Origin: Acidimicrobiia bacterium
Lineage (GTDB): Bacteria > Actinomycetota > Acidimicrobiia > Acidimicrobiales > Bin134
Length of the DNA: 64,000 nt
Assembly: GCA_022825005.1 (NCBI GenBank)
Contig: JAJDYU010000085.1
Coordinates: forward strand, 1 to 64,000
Direction: 5' to 3'
This document shows, in pieces, positions 32,276 through 40,737 of the stretch; position 1 is the first letter of the stretch, and each line of letters begins with the position of its first letter. Both the position numbers and the translations under genes were made by a program. The notes beneath the pieces are model-generated. The model did no database searches. It was not told where the DNA came from and was given only the letters and a program-made list of their open reading frames with translations.

Positions 32276-34278
32276 GCTACGAGCATTTGCTGTCACCGGG
32301 GCGCATCGGCACTCTGGAGCTGCGCAATCGGCTGATCATGGCCCCGATGGGCGAGGAGCTGGGCGACGAGAACGGCGAGGTGTCCGACGACCAGGCTGCA
32401 TACCTAGAGGCCCGGGCCAAGGGCGGGATGGCCGTGGTCATGCTGGGCTCGGTGGGCGTAGCCCATCCGGTGGGCTGTTCCAACAAGCGCCAGACCGCCA
32501 TCTCCGAAGACCGGTTCATCCCATCGTGGAAACGGGCCGCCGACCGGGTCCACAACCATGGCGGCAAGATCGCCATGCAGCTCACCCACGCCGGCAAGAT
32601 GGGCCTCCAAGACACCATGGCCGGTCGCCCCATGTGGGTGCCGTCGGAGCCAGGGCCGATGACCGTAGACCCGCTTTATGGGATGGTCACCGCCGAGGAG
32701 GGGGCCATGATGGCCGAGCCCTTTATGGCGCCTACCTCTAACCCCCATTACCGGGTGATGGACCACGATGACATCGCGACCGTGGTGGACCAGTTCGCGG
32801 CAGCCACCGTTAGGGCCCGGGAGGCGGGCGTGGACGCGGTGGAGTTGCACAGCGGCCACGGCTACCTCATCGACGCCTTCTTGTCGCCCACCATCAACAC
32901 CCGGGACGATGAATACGGTGGATCGGTGGAGAACCGGGCTCGTTTCCTAGGGGAGATCCTCACCGAGATCCGCCAACGGGTGGGCGACGACTACCCGGTG
33001 TGGGTGCGGCTTAACAGCACCGAGGTGGGCATTGACGGCATCGTCCTAGACGATGCCCTGCACAACGCCCGCGTTGCGGCCGCGGCCGGGGCCGACGCCA
33101 TCCACGTGTCGGCCTACCACGACCCGGGTATCGCCACTGGGCCCACTGACTCCTATGGGCCTCACGTGCCCGACCTGCTGGTGCCCAACGCGGCCGCGGT
33201 CAAAGCCGAGGTGGATGTGCCGGTCATCGCCGTGGGCCGGATCAGCCCCGAGTCCGCCGATCGCCACATCGCCGAGGGCAAGTACGACTTTGTGGCCATG
33301 GGCCGCAAGATCCTGGCCGACCCCGATCTGCCCAACAAGCTGGCCGCGGGCCAGTCCGAAGACGTGCGACCGTGCGTGTACCACTACCGCTGCATCGGCA
33401 ACATCTTCTTGCGGGTGGGCACCCGGTGCGCGGGCAACGGCTTTTTGGGCCGGGAGGACGAGCTCACCGCCGAGGCCGCGACGGCAGCCAAGAGGGTGCT
33501 GGTGATCGGAGGAGGACCCTCGGGCATGGAGACCGCAAGGGTGGCCGCCCTGCGGGGCCATGACGTGATCCTGGCCGATGCATCTGACCGTTTGGGCGGC
33601 CGATGGGCACTGGCATCGGCCACCAGCGATGTGAATGCCGAGCTCATGGAGTGGTTTGAGCGCCAGCTCGACCAACTCGGAGTGGATGTGCGTCTCGACA
33701 CTCGTCTGGACGCATCCGCCGCAAGCGCGCTCTCGCCCGATGCAGTGGTGGTGGCGACAGGCGGCCGGTGGGGCCGTCCCGATGTGGAGGGCATCGAAGG
33801 CTCACAGGTTTGGGGGGTGGAAGATTTGGCCCCGTGGCTGCTCGACGGCGCTTCATTGGATGCCGCCCGGGTGGCGGTGTTGGGCGGCGACCTGCCCGGC
33901 ATCGGGGTGACCGAAACCGCCCACCACCAAGGGGCCGAGGTAACGCTCATCGAGTCCGGTCCGGCGTTCGGCTTTTCTCTGGGGCTCCCCGGCCGCTGGC
34001 GGGTGGTCAACGACCTCGGCCAAGCAGGGGTGAACCTGGTCACCGGCGCACAGGTGGTGGCGGTCACCGACGAAGGGGTGGTGTGGCGCTCCAACGGAGA
34101 CGAGCAGACCGCTCCGGCTGATCTGGTGGTGGTCACTTCCGAGCTTGCTCCAGACACTTCGCTGGCCGACGAGCTGCGGGCGGCGGGTGCAGAGGTGCAT
34201 TCAGTGGGCGACTGCGCCCAGCCCGGTTTCCTGGAGGGGGCCATGCGCTCCGCGGTAGAACTGGCCGTCACGCTGTAG
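32272..34278 (+). CDS. Old-yellow-enzyme-family NADH:flavin oxidoreductase (2,4-dienoyl-CoA-reductase-like)
   Basis: The 668-residue protein has an N-terminal FMN TIM barrel (GTLELRNRLIMAPMGEELG; VELHSGHGYLIDAFLSPTIN with active-site residues). Next is a cysteine cluster (CVYHYRC ... CAGN), then a two-dinucleotide-domain C-terminus starting RVLVIGGGPSGMETARVAAL. This is the size and order of 2,4-dienoyl-CoA reductase, trimethylamine dehydrogenase and bile-acid enone reductases. The [4Fe-4S] motif departs from the usual C-x2-C-x3-C-x11-C: here it is C-x5-C-x11-C, with a His at the second position. A FAH-family hydrolase gene lies 30 nt downstream, so a catabolic operon on a cyclic enone or aromatic-derived acid is likely. 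Confidence 0.88.
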   Translation: MSYEHLLSPGRIGTLELRNRLIMAPMGEELGDENGEVSDDQAAYLEARAKGGMAVVMLGSVGVAHPVGCSNKRQTAISEDRFIPSWKRAADRVHNHGGKIAMQLTHAGKMGLQDTMAGRPMWVPSEPGPMTVDPLYGMVTAEEGAMMAEPFMAPTSNPHYRVMDHDDIATVVDQFAAATVRAREAGVDAVELHSGHGYLIDAFLSPTINTRDDEYGGSVENRARFLGEILTEIRQRVGDDYPVWVRLNSTEVGIDGIVLDDALHNARVAAAAGADAIHVSAYHDPGIATGPTDSYGPHVPDLLVPNAAAVKAEVDVPVIAVGRISPESADRHIAEGKYDFVAMGRKILADPDLPNKLAAGQSEDVRPCVYHYRCIGNIFLRVGTRCAGNGFLGREDELTAEAATAAKRVLVIGGGPSGMETARVAALRGHDVILADASDRLGGRWALASATSDVNAELMEWFERQLDQLGVDVRLDTRLDASAASALSPDAVVVATGGRWGRPDVEGIEGSQVWGVEDLAPWLLDGASLDAARVAVLGGDLPGIGVTETAHHQGAEVTLIESGPAFGFSLGLPGRWRVVNDLGQAGVNLVTGAQVVAVTDEGVVWRSNGDEQTAPADLVVVTSELAPDTSLADELRAAGAEVHSVGDCAQPGFLEGAMRSAVELAVTL

Positions 34279-34307
34279 TCCGAAGAATACCGATAGGGGA
34301 GACCACG

Positions 34308-35132
34308 ATGAGCTTTCGGCTGGCTAACCGCGCGGGGCAAGCAGTGCTGCTCGAAGGGGATGACTACTGGGCGCTGGACACCGATCCGATGGATGCCCTG
34401 ACCCGCCCCCAAGAGCTTCACGACCGCTGGGCCCGCCGGGGCGCCGCCGACGGCCAGGTGAGCCTGGCCGAGCTGGGCCCGCCGGTGCCTGTGCCGATGC
34501 AAGTGTTCGGCTACGGGCTCAACTACATGGACCACATCGAGGAAATCGACCGGGTGGATGCGATGGGTCGCACGGTGAGCGAAGCCCCGGTGGTGTTCAC
34601 CAAGTTCCCCACTTGTTTGGTCGGGCCGGGCGCGCCGGTGCAACTGGTGGGCGGCCACTGCGACTACGAGTGCGAACTGGTGGTGGTGATCGGCCCCGAG
34701 ACCAGCAACGTCGACGAGAGCCAACCCTGGGATCGAGTAGTGGGACTCATGATCGGCCAGGACATCTCCGACCGGGCCTTGCAAACAGCAGCCACCCCAC
34801 CCCAATTCAATCTGGGCAAGTCCCGAACATCCTTCGGCCCCACTGGCCCGGCACTGGTGAGCCCCGACCTAGTAGAAAACCCCGACGATCTCGCCATTTC
34901 CTGTCAGGTCAACGGCGAGGTGCGCCAAAACAGCCGCACCAGCTACCTCATGCGCCCGGTGGCCGAGATGGTGGCATACCTGTCAACCATCCTCACCCTG
35001 CACCCCGGAGACCTCATCTTCACCGGCACCCCCGGAGGGGTCGGCCATGCCCAAGGCCTCTACCTCAAGCCCGGGGATGTGATTCGTTCCGAGATAGAGG
35101 GTCTCGGCGCAATGGAGAACACCTGCGTCTAA
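34308..35132 (+). CDS. Fumarylacetoacetate-hydrolase-family protein
   Basis: A 274-residue FAH-superfamily enzyme that hydrolyses or decarboxylates beta-diketo acids with Mg2+. The metal and substrate core is visible as VFGYGLNYMDHIEEID, CDYECELVVVIGPETSNVDE (paired Glu ligands), GLMIGQDISDRAL and GDLIFTGTPGGVGHAQGLYL. It follows the old-yellow-enzyme gene by 30 nt with its own GGGGAGA ribosome site. It ends four bases before the convergent BKACE gene. Likely in the same degradative pathway as its neighbours; exact substrate not deducible. Confidence 0.9.
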   Translation: MSFRLANRAGQAVLLEGDDYWALDTDPMDALTRPQELHDRWARRGAADGQVSLAELGPPVPVPMQVFGYGLNYMDHIEEIDRVDAMGRTVSEAPVVFTKFPTCLVGPGAPVQLVGGHCDYECELVVVIGPETSNVDESQPWDRVVGLMIGQDISDRALQTAATPPQFNLGKSRTSFGPTGPALVSPDLVENPDDLAISCQVNGEVRQNSRTSYLMRPVAEMVAYLSTILTLHPGDLIFTGTPGGVGHAQGLYLKPGDVIRSEIEGLGAMENTCV

Positions 35133-35136
35133 GCCG

Positions 35137-36036
35137 CTAGGGCAGCTCCAGCATCTCGGCCGTTTCGTCACAGGTGGCCAGAGGTCGGCCGACCTCGTTG
35201 CAGAGGGCCACGGCTTCAGACAAGAGCTCTTGATTGGTGGGGGAGCGGTCGGGATCGTAGAACTCCTCGATGCCCACGTGGAGGTGGCCGCCCAGCTCAA
35301 GCGCCAGTCGTGCGACCGGGGTGGACATGAGGTCGCCGCCCCACACCGACACCGACCAGGGGATGTCGGTGCCCTCCAGCATGTCCAGATAGGCCAGCAG
35401 GGCGTGCTTGGTAGGGGGCAAACCGAAGGTGACCCCCTTGGAGCGGCGGGAGAGCCCCCACTCGGCGCCGAAGTAGAGCTTGGCCATCGAGCCCGCAGGC
35501 AACTGGCCGACGCGGTGGTAGGTGAGCACACATTGAAGGAATCCGGGCTCGTAGATTGCCATCGCCGGGGCCCAGCGGTTGTCGCGGCACAAGTCGAAGC
35601 TGGCCCGGATCTCGGCGTAGTCGTTCTTGTAGGTGCCGCCCATCGGGAGGCCGTCGGGCCCGGCGCCGCCGATGTTGGTGGAGCCGGGGTCCACGGCCAC
35701 CATTCGCAGGGGCAGTTCCTCGGCGATCATGGCCATGTGGGCGTACTTGGCCTGATGGTCCCCAGAGGTGAGCGTGGGGTACCACAGGGCATCAGGACGG
35801 GCGGCTAGCACCGGGGCCATGGCCTCGATATAGGGGTCGGCGGCATCGCGGCCGGTCAGGCTGATGTCGTGGTTGTGGGTGTGGATGATGGCCGCACCCC
35901 CTTCGATGCAGTCCAGAGCATCGGCGGCGATGGCCTCAGGGCTCAAGGGCACGTTGGGATTGATGTCGGGGCTGGTGATTCCATTGATGGCCACCTCGAT
36001 GATGGCTGGGACTTCCTCGGGTGCAGCTGCTGGCAT
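35137..36036 (-). CDS. BKACE-family beta-keto acid cleavage enzyme (DUF849)
   Basis: A 299-residue TIM-barrel enzyme of the 3-keto-5-aminohexanoate cleavage (BKACE, DUF849) family, which splits a beta-keto acid with acetyl-CoA using a metal ion. The metal pair is in GAAIIHTHNHDISLTGRDA, a second metal His is in HLHVGIEEFYDPDRSPTNQE, and the substrate acid is in LRMVAVDPGSTNIGG. Length matches the family. BKACE members have many different substrates, so specificity is open. It converges on the FAH gene (4-nt gap) and is divergent from the MaoC-like gene. Confidence 0.88.
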   Translation of the reverse strand: MPAAAPEEVPAIIEVAINGITSPDINPNVPLSPEAIAADALDCIEGGAAIIHTHNHDISLTGRDAADPYIEAMAPVLAARPDALWYPTLTSGDHQAKYAHMAMIAEELPLRMVAVDPGSTNIGGAGPDGLPMGGTYKNDYAEIRASFDLCRDNRWAPAMAIYEPGFLQCVLTYHRVGQLPAGSMAKLYFGAEWGLSRRSKGVTFGLPPTKHALLAYLDMLEGTDIPWSVSVWGGDLMSTPVARLALELGGHLHVGIEEFYDPDRSPTNQELLSEAVALCNEVGRPLATCDETAEMLELP

Positions 36037-36104
36037 GGGCTGAACCTAATGGACTATGGGAGCCGGTTCAGGTGACCAGCGGCTGGCGTGGTTTACTTCG
36101 GGGC

Positions 36105-37091
36105 GTGGTTGCACCGGCAGGAGACGGTCCTTGGTTTGAGGACTTTGCGCAGGGCGAGCAACTCGACCCTGCCCCAGCCATCACCATCGGACCGGGCGAA
36201 GCTACCGTCTACCAGGCAATTTGCGGCGATCCTTTGGCCATCAGCCTGAGCCGCCCGCTGGCCGAGGCCATTACCGGTGAGCCCGGTTCAGTGGTCAACC
36301 CGGCGTTGGTGCTGCAAGTGGCCATCGGCCAGTCCACCGTGGCCACCCGCAAAGTGGTGGCCAACCTGTTTTACCGGGGAGTGCGCCAGCTGTGCACCGT
36401 GCGAGTGGGGGAGACGCTCACCACGACTGTGACCGTTCGAGGTCTGCGAGAGGCCTCCGCCCGCCCGGACCGCCCTCCCCGAGGCCTGGTATTGCTCGGC
36501 ATGCAGACTCACGACGGCCAGGGCCGTCTGGTGCTGGACTTCGAGCGGTGCGCCCTTGTCCGCCGCCGTTCTGACGCCCCCACAGGGCACGAGGACGATC
36601 TCGGAGGAACTCTCGATGAGATCGATATGGACACATTCGCGGAGTCCGCCCCTGTTGACTGGGATCTTTCCCCATTGGGAGACCCCCAGGAGTGGCCGAT
36701 CGGGGAAACTCGCCGCGATCCTCTGCGCGACACGGTGACCGATGCCCTCGCGTTGGTACGGCTCACGCAGAACTTGGCCCCAATTCATCGGGATGCGTCG
36801 CTGGGTCAGGGGGGAAAGCGCCTGGTGTACGGCGGGCACACCGTGGGACTGGCCCAGGCTGGGTTGATCCGTCTGCTGCCTACCGCGGCCACCGTGGTGG
36901 GCTGGCATCTCTGCGACCACATCGGCCCAGTATTCGAGGACGACGTGGTGGATGTGGCCGCCACCCTCGATGCGGCCGAGCCGGTGGCCAATGGCCGTCT
37001 ACTGGCCTTCACGGTGATTGGGCAGGCCGAACGAGGTGGGGCAGTTCCAGTGCCTGTGCTCGACTGGCGGCCGATTGTGCTGGCTCCGTGA
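36105..37091 (+). CDS. MaoC-like double-hotdog dehydratase
   Basis: A 328-residue protein composed of two hotdog-fold halves. The N-terminal half starts WFEDFAQGEQLDPAPAITIG, the MaoC/hydratase motif region. The C-terminal half carries APIHRDASLGQGGKRLVYGG and IGPVFEDDVVDVAATL, the hydratase-like hotdog pattern with HRD in place of the catalytic Asp/His pair. Such MaoC proteins hydrate enoyl-CoA or related thioesters. The GTG start at 36105 is chosen as the nearest start before the conserved block. It overlaps the next gene's GTG by four bases (GTGA). Confidence 0.8.
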   Translation: MVAPAGDGPWFEDFAQGEQLDPAPAITIGPGEATVYQAICGDPLAISLSRPLAEAITGEPGSVVNPALVLQVAIGQSTVATRKVVANLFYRGVRQLCTVRVGETLTTTVTVRGLREASARPDRPPRGLVLLGMQTHDGQGRLVLDFERCALVRRRSDAPTGHEDDLGGTLDEIDMDTFAESAPVDWDLSPLGDPQEWPIGETRRDPLRDTVTDALALVRLTQNLAPIHRDASLGQGGKRLVYGGHTVGLAQAGLIRLLPTAATVVGWHLCDHIGPVFEDDVVDVAATLDAAEPVANGRLLAFTVIGQAERGGAVPVPVLDWRPIVLAP

Positions 37092-37864
37092 GCGAGATCC
37101 CGGAACCAAGTGATCACGAGCCAAGTGACCATGTGATTGCTCACTGGTTGGCCCAGCAGGCTGGTGAGCAGCTCCAGGCCCTGTCAGATGAGATGGAGGA
37201 AGCTCGCGCCGGCTACCTCCAGCGGGAGATGGCGGGAGACCAACTCAGTCATCGCTACCTCACCGGGGCGCTGGCCCAGATCAGGCCCGACGACGTCGTG
37301 CTGTCTGAGGAAGGCCGAGATGATGGCACCCGCCTAGATGCCGAGCGGGTGTGGATTGTCGACCCGCTTGACGGCTCGTCGGACTATGCCGACCAATGGA
37401 GCGACACCTGGGCGGTGCATGTCGGGTTGGCGGTGAACGGCGAGCCAGCAGCCGGGGCGGTCTCAGTTCCTCCCTGGAGTCGCACATTCAGCACGGTGAG
37501 CGCTGACGGGCCCCCCGCCGATTCCGGCCGAAAGCGTCCGCTGGTGGTGATGTCGCGCTCCCGGGTGCGATGGGACGGCCACCGCCTGGCCCGTCATTTG
37601 GATGCCGATGTATACGGCGTGGGTTCAGCAGGGGTCAAGGCCATGGCTGTGGTCATTGGCGAAGCCGATGCCTGGGTTCACGCCGGGGGGCTCTACGAGT
37701 GGGACACCTGCGCCCCGGCCGCTATCGCATTGGCCTCCGGGCTGCATGTATCCCACCTTGACGGATCCCCGCTGCGCTACAACCGCCGCGATCTGGCCCA
37801 ATGGGGCATCCTCATCTGCCGCCCAGAGTTGGCCTCTGATCTCAAGGCGGCATTTGCCGCCTAG
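37088..37864 (+). CDS. Inositol monophosphatase-family phosphatase (CysQ-like)
   Basis: A 258-residue Mg2+-dependent, Li+-sensitive-type sugar or nucleotide phosphatase. The metal sites are visible as VVLSEEGRDDGTRL and ERVWIVDPLDGSSDYA (the D-P-L-D-G-S motif), and AGGLYEWDTCAPAAIALASG contains the late catalytic Asp. The family includes CysQ, which hydrolyses 3'-phosphoadenosine 5'-phosphate, and inositol monophosphatases; the long AWVHAGGLYEWD form is nearer to CysQ. The GTG start overlaps the MaoC stop. The call of family is firm; the substrate is not settled. Confidence 0.85.
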   Translation: MSEIPEPSDHEPSDHVIAHWLAQQAGEQLQALSDEMEEARAGYLQREMAGDQLSHRYLTGALAQIRPDDVVLSEEGRDDGTRLDAERVWIVDPLDGSSDYADQWSDTWAVHVGLAVNGEPAAGAVSVPPWSRTFSTVSADGPPADSGRKRPLVVMSRSRVRWDGHRLARHLDADVYGVGSAGVKAMAVVIGEADAWVHAGGLYEWDTCAPAAIALASGLHVSHLDGSPLRYNRRDLAQWGILICRPELASDLKAAFAA

Positions 37865-37877
37865 CTAACCTGCCGCT

Positions 37878-38915
37878 ATGCGAATCGGCATGTTGGGGGC
37901 GGCGTGGATCGGTCCGATGGGTCTCATCGAGCCGGCGAAAGAGGTCGACGGAGTGCAGGTGGTCGCGGTGGCGGCCCGCGATCGGGAGCGGGCTCGGGCA
38001 TACGCCGATGAACACGGCATTCCTCTGGTGTTCGACAGCTATGACGATCTGCTGGCCTCCGAGGAGATTGACGCGGTGTACAACCCGCTGCCTAACTCCC
38101 ACCACGCCCGCTGGACCATCGCCGCGCTGGATGCGGGCAAGCCGGTATTGCTGGAGAAGCCGTTCACCGCCAACGCCGACGAGGCCCGCCAGGTGGCCGA
38201 CGCCTCAGAGCAGACCGGACTGGTGGTGATGGAGGCCTACCACTGGCGCTTCCACCCCCAAGCCGATCGCGCCATAGCGTTGGTGGCCGATGGCGCGGTG
38301 GGGGAAGTGACGTATGTGGAGGCCGCAATGGTATTCCCATCGATGCATGGCCCCGACGACATCCGCTATCGCTACGACCTGGCCGGCGGCGCCCTAATGG
38401 ACACCGGTTCCTATGCCCTCAGCAATCTGCGGGCATTCGGCGAGCTTGAGGTGGTGCGGGCTGAAGCCGAGGAGATGGCCCCTGATGTGGATGTCCGCAT
38501 GACCGCAGAGCTGCGCTATGTGGATCGCGATGCCACCGCAGCCATCACCTCGGCGTTCACCGGCACCGATCAGAAGGCGGAATTGGGCGATCCCGAGGTT
38601 GTCGACCCTGATGCGTTTGAGTTCGAGTTCCAGGCCGACGTGGTGGTGACCGGCACCGAGGGGCAGCTCCTCATTGATAATCCGCTGGCGCCCATGTGGG
38701 GCAGCGGGCTGACGGTGGCTGATTCGAATGGCGAGATAGTCCTTCAGGAAGCGGCCCAGCAGGTGGCCACCTATACCTGTCAACTCCGGGCCTTTCGAGC
38801 TTGCGTCGAGGACGGCGGCCCCAACCTGTATCCGCCATCGGCGTCGATCAAGACCATGGAGCTGATCGACGCGGTTTACCAGGCTGCCGGCTTGCCGGTG
38901 AGGATGGGGATCTAG
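37878..38915 (+). CDS. Gfo/Idh/MocA-family NAD(P)-dependent oxidoreductase
   Basis: A 345-residue two-domain oxidoreductase. The Rossmann start MRIGMLGAAWIGPMGLIEPA and the diagnostic active-site segment LEKPFTANADEARQVADAS are present. The second half contains LAGGALMDTGSYALSNLRAF, the typical Gfo/Idh/MocA dimerisation and active-site helix. Substrates in this family are mostly sugars and polyols. The next gene on the other strand, a sugar-isomerase-like TIM barrel, ends exactly where this one ends, which fits carbohydrate-related metabolism. The start lies 13 nt after the phosphatase stop. Confidence 0.9.
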   Translation: MRIGMLGAAWIGPMGLIEPAKEVDGVQVVAVAARDRERARAYADEHGIPLVFDSYDDLLASEEIDAVYNPLPNSHHARWTIAALDAGKPVLLEKPFTANADEARQVADASEQTGLVVMEAYHWRFHPQADRAIALVADGAVGEVTYVEAAMVFPSMHGPDDIRYRYDLAGGALMDTGSYALSNLRAFGELEVVRAEAEEMAPDVDVRMTAELRYVDRDATAAITSAFTGTDQKAELGDPEVVDPDAFEFEFQADVVVTGTEGQLLIDNPLAPMWGSGLTVADSNGEIVLQEAAQQVATYTCQLRAFRACVEDGGPNLYPPSASIKTMELIDAVYQAAGLPVRMGI

Positions 38916-39740
38916 CTAGCCGCCAGCCTCAGTGAGAACCTGACGGGTGGCGTCTCCCAGCAGACGGGCAAAGCCCACCGGACCCAGCGCCTCCAAGCGG
39001 TCTGAGTCAAATACCTCCAGGGTGACGGGCGCCTGGCAGCCGGCACCTCGAATGGTTTGCAGCGCCCCGGTCAAGTCCATCGCCCCCTCACCGGGCACAC
39101 AGCGGAGATACCGAGTCGCGAACGCCAAGTCATCAGGTGGCTCCGCGGGGGCGTCGTTGAGCTGGATCGCCCCGATCAGATAGCCGGGAATCGAGCCGAA
39201 ATCGGCAAAGTCTCCGGGTCCGTAGAACACATGCCAGAAGTCCACGGTGAGCCCGCAGTTGGCCCGACCGGTGGCGGCCACCACCTCGGCGCTGGCCAGC
39301 GGGTCGGGAACGGGTCGATTGCGGCTGAACTCCATGTACACGTCCACGCCGACCGATGCCCCCTGGTCGGCCAGTTCGGCCAAGGCCTCCACCACCTGAT
39401 CCCTGGTCGCCGAGCCCGGGCACACCAACAGCGAGTTCACCCCGGTGGCCCCCAGCGCGGCGGCCGCTTCGAACACCGCCTCCCGGGGAGCCTCCTCGTA
39501 GTAGGGCCCACCTGGGTCGTCGGGGCCAACCCACACGATGACGGCGTCCATGTCCACAACCTCCAGACCGGCATCGCGAATGCGCTCGCCGATGGCCAGA
39601 TCGGGCGGGTAGACCGCGGGCCACAACGTCAGCCCCGCGAACTCGCCCGCGACTGCGGCTTCCACCAGCACTTCGATGGGGGGATTGTCCACAGAACCCG
39701 AGCTGAGCACCAGATCGTCAGGACCGAGGGTCACTCCCAT
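38916..39740 (-). CDS. Sugar phosphate isomerase/epimerase-like TIM barrel protein
   Basis: A 274-residue protein of the xylose-isomerase-like AP-endonuclease-2 superfamily. Strands and metal positions are suggested by VGVDVYMEFSRNRPVPDP, NCGLTVDFWHVFYGPGDF, YLIGAIQLNDAPAEPPDD and VTLEVFDSDRLEALGPVGF, in the order of Glu/Asp/His/Glu ligands. The start at 39740 (MGVTLGPDD) is preferred over an in-frame ATG 17 codons upstream, since the latter would overlap the divergent gene at 39754. Likely a sugar or keto-acid isomerase, but substrate unknown. Confidence 0.8.
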   Translation of the reverse strand: MGVTLGPDDLVLSSGSVDNPPIEVLVEAAVAGEFAGLTLWPAVYPPDLAIGERIRDAGLEVVDMDAVIVWVGPDDPGGPYYEEAPREAVFEAAAALGATGVNSLLVCPGSATRDQVVEALAELADQGASVGVDVYMEFSRNRPVPDPLASAEVVAATGRANCGLTVDFWHVFYGPGDFADFGSIPGYLIGAIQLNDAPAEPPDDLAFATRYLRCVPGEGAMDLTGALQTIRGAGCQAPVTLEVFDSDRLEALGPVGFARLLGDATRQVLTEAGG

Positions 39741-39753
39741 AGCATGGCACCCC

Positions 39754-40731
39754 ATGTCCGCTAACCCCTTAACTGGCTCCGCCACCGCCACCCACCCCGA
39801 CGACGAGTTCCACCCGCCGACGTCCGACGACCCCTATTGGACCGAGACCTGCTGGTTCACCTTCGCCGCACCTGAGCAAAAGCTGTCGGGCCAGCTCTAT
39901 CCATTCTTCCGACCCAACCAGGGGGTTACCTCTGGCGGAGCCTTCTTCTGGGACACCGGGGGCGACCAGATCTGGAACTGCCGCTACGCCAAGAACTTCT
40001 GGCACCTGCCCCTACCCGACCAACCGCTGAGCGACATCGAGCTGCCCAACGGCATCCGCTACCAGGTGATCGAGCCGCTGAAGCAGTACCGGATCAGATT
40101 CCTGTGCCAAGACGACGGTGAGGCCGAAGTGGACTTGACCTTTACCGCGGTGTGCCCACCCAACTATCTGGGGGAGGGCCACCTCGACCAGCCGGGCTGC
40201 TATCAAGGCACCATCCGGCTAGGCGACGATATCTACGAGGTGGACGCCTACGGGATGAGGGACCGCTCGTGGGGACCGCGCAGCCAGTTCGGCGCCACGC
40301 TCCACGGTGCGGTTCGGGGTGGCTACAGCTACGCCACTGCGTCGGGCAGCGACGGTTTCCACGCCCTGACCATGGCCTACGGAGAGGGGGATGACCCCGA
40401 CTGCATTGTGATCCACGGCTACTACCTGCGTGATGGCGAATACTCTCGGTTGGTGCCTGGCCAGGGGCGGCGCGACGTGCTGGAGCGCGATCCCAGTACC
40501 GGCGCTCCTACTGTGGTGCAGATCACGGCCACCGACGAGCTAGGCCGAAACCTTGAGGCCACAAGTCGGGCGGCAAACAGGATTGGCGTGCACCTCAACC
40601 CCAACCTGTGGACTTGGAACTGCCTCAGCGAGTGGACGTTCGGGAACGCGGTTGGCTGGGGCGAAGACCACGACAACTGGAGTGCGGCAGGCTATCGCCG
40701 CTTCGTCCGGGGCCACCTCGGATTGGACTGA
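39754..40731 (+). CDS. CrtC/AttH-like lipocalin-fold protein (DUF7064/7065-type)
   Basis: A 325-residue beta-rich protein. The motif IYEVDAYGMRDRSWGPRSQF and the aromatic-rich end (TWNCLSEWTFGNAVGWGEDH) are typical of actinobacterial proteins related to hydroxyneurosporene synthase/AttH, often labelled DUF7064 or DUF7065. These form a double lipocalin fold and probably bind or act on lipids or hydrophobic alcohols; no established reaction exists for this subgroup. The start at 39754 leaves only 13 nt to the divergent isomerase-like gene, so both promoters must overlap the opposite gene. No signal peptide is visible. Confidence 0.7.
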   Translation: MSANPLTGSATATHPDDEFHPPTSDDPYWTETCWFTFAAPEQKLSGQLYPFFRPNQGVTSGGAFFWDTGGDQIWNCRYAKNFWHLPLPDQPLSDIELPNGIRYQVIEPLKQYRIRFLCQDDGEAEVDLTFTAVCPPNYLGEGHLDQPGCYQGTIRLGDDIYEVDAYGMRDRSWGPRSQFGATLHGAVRGGYSYATASGSDGFHALTMAYGEGDDPDCIVIHGYYLRDGEYSRLVPGQGRRDVLERDPSTGAPTVVQITATDELGRNLEATSRAANRIGVHLNPNLWTWNCLSEWTFGNAVGWGEDHDNWSAAGYRRFVRGHLGLD

Positions 40732-40737
40732 GTGCTC

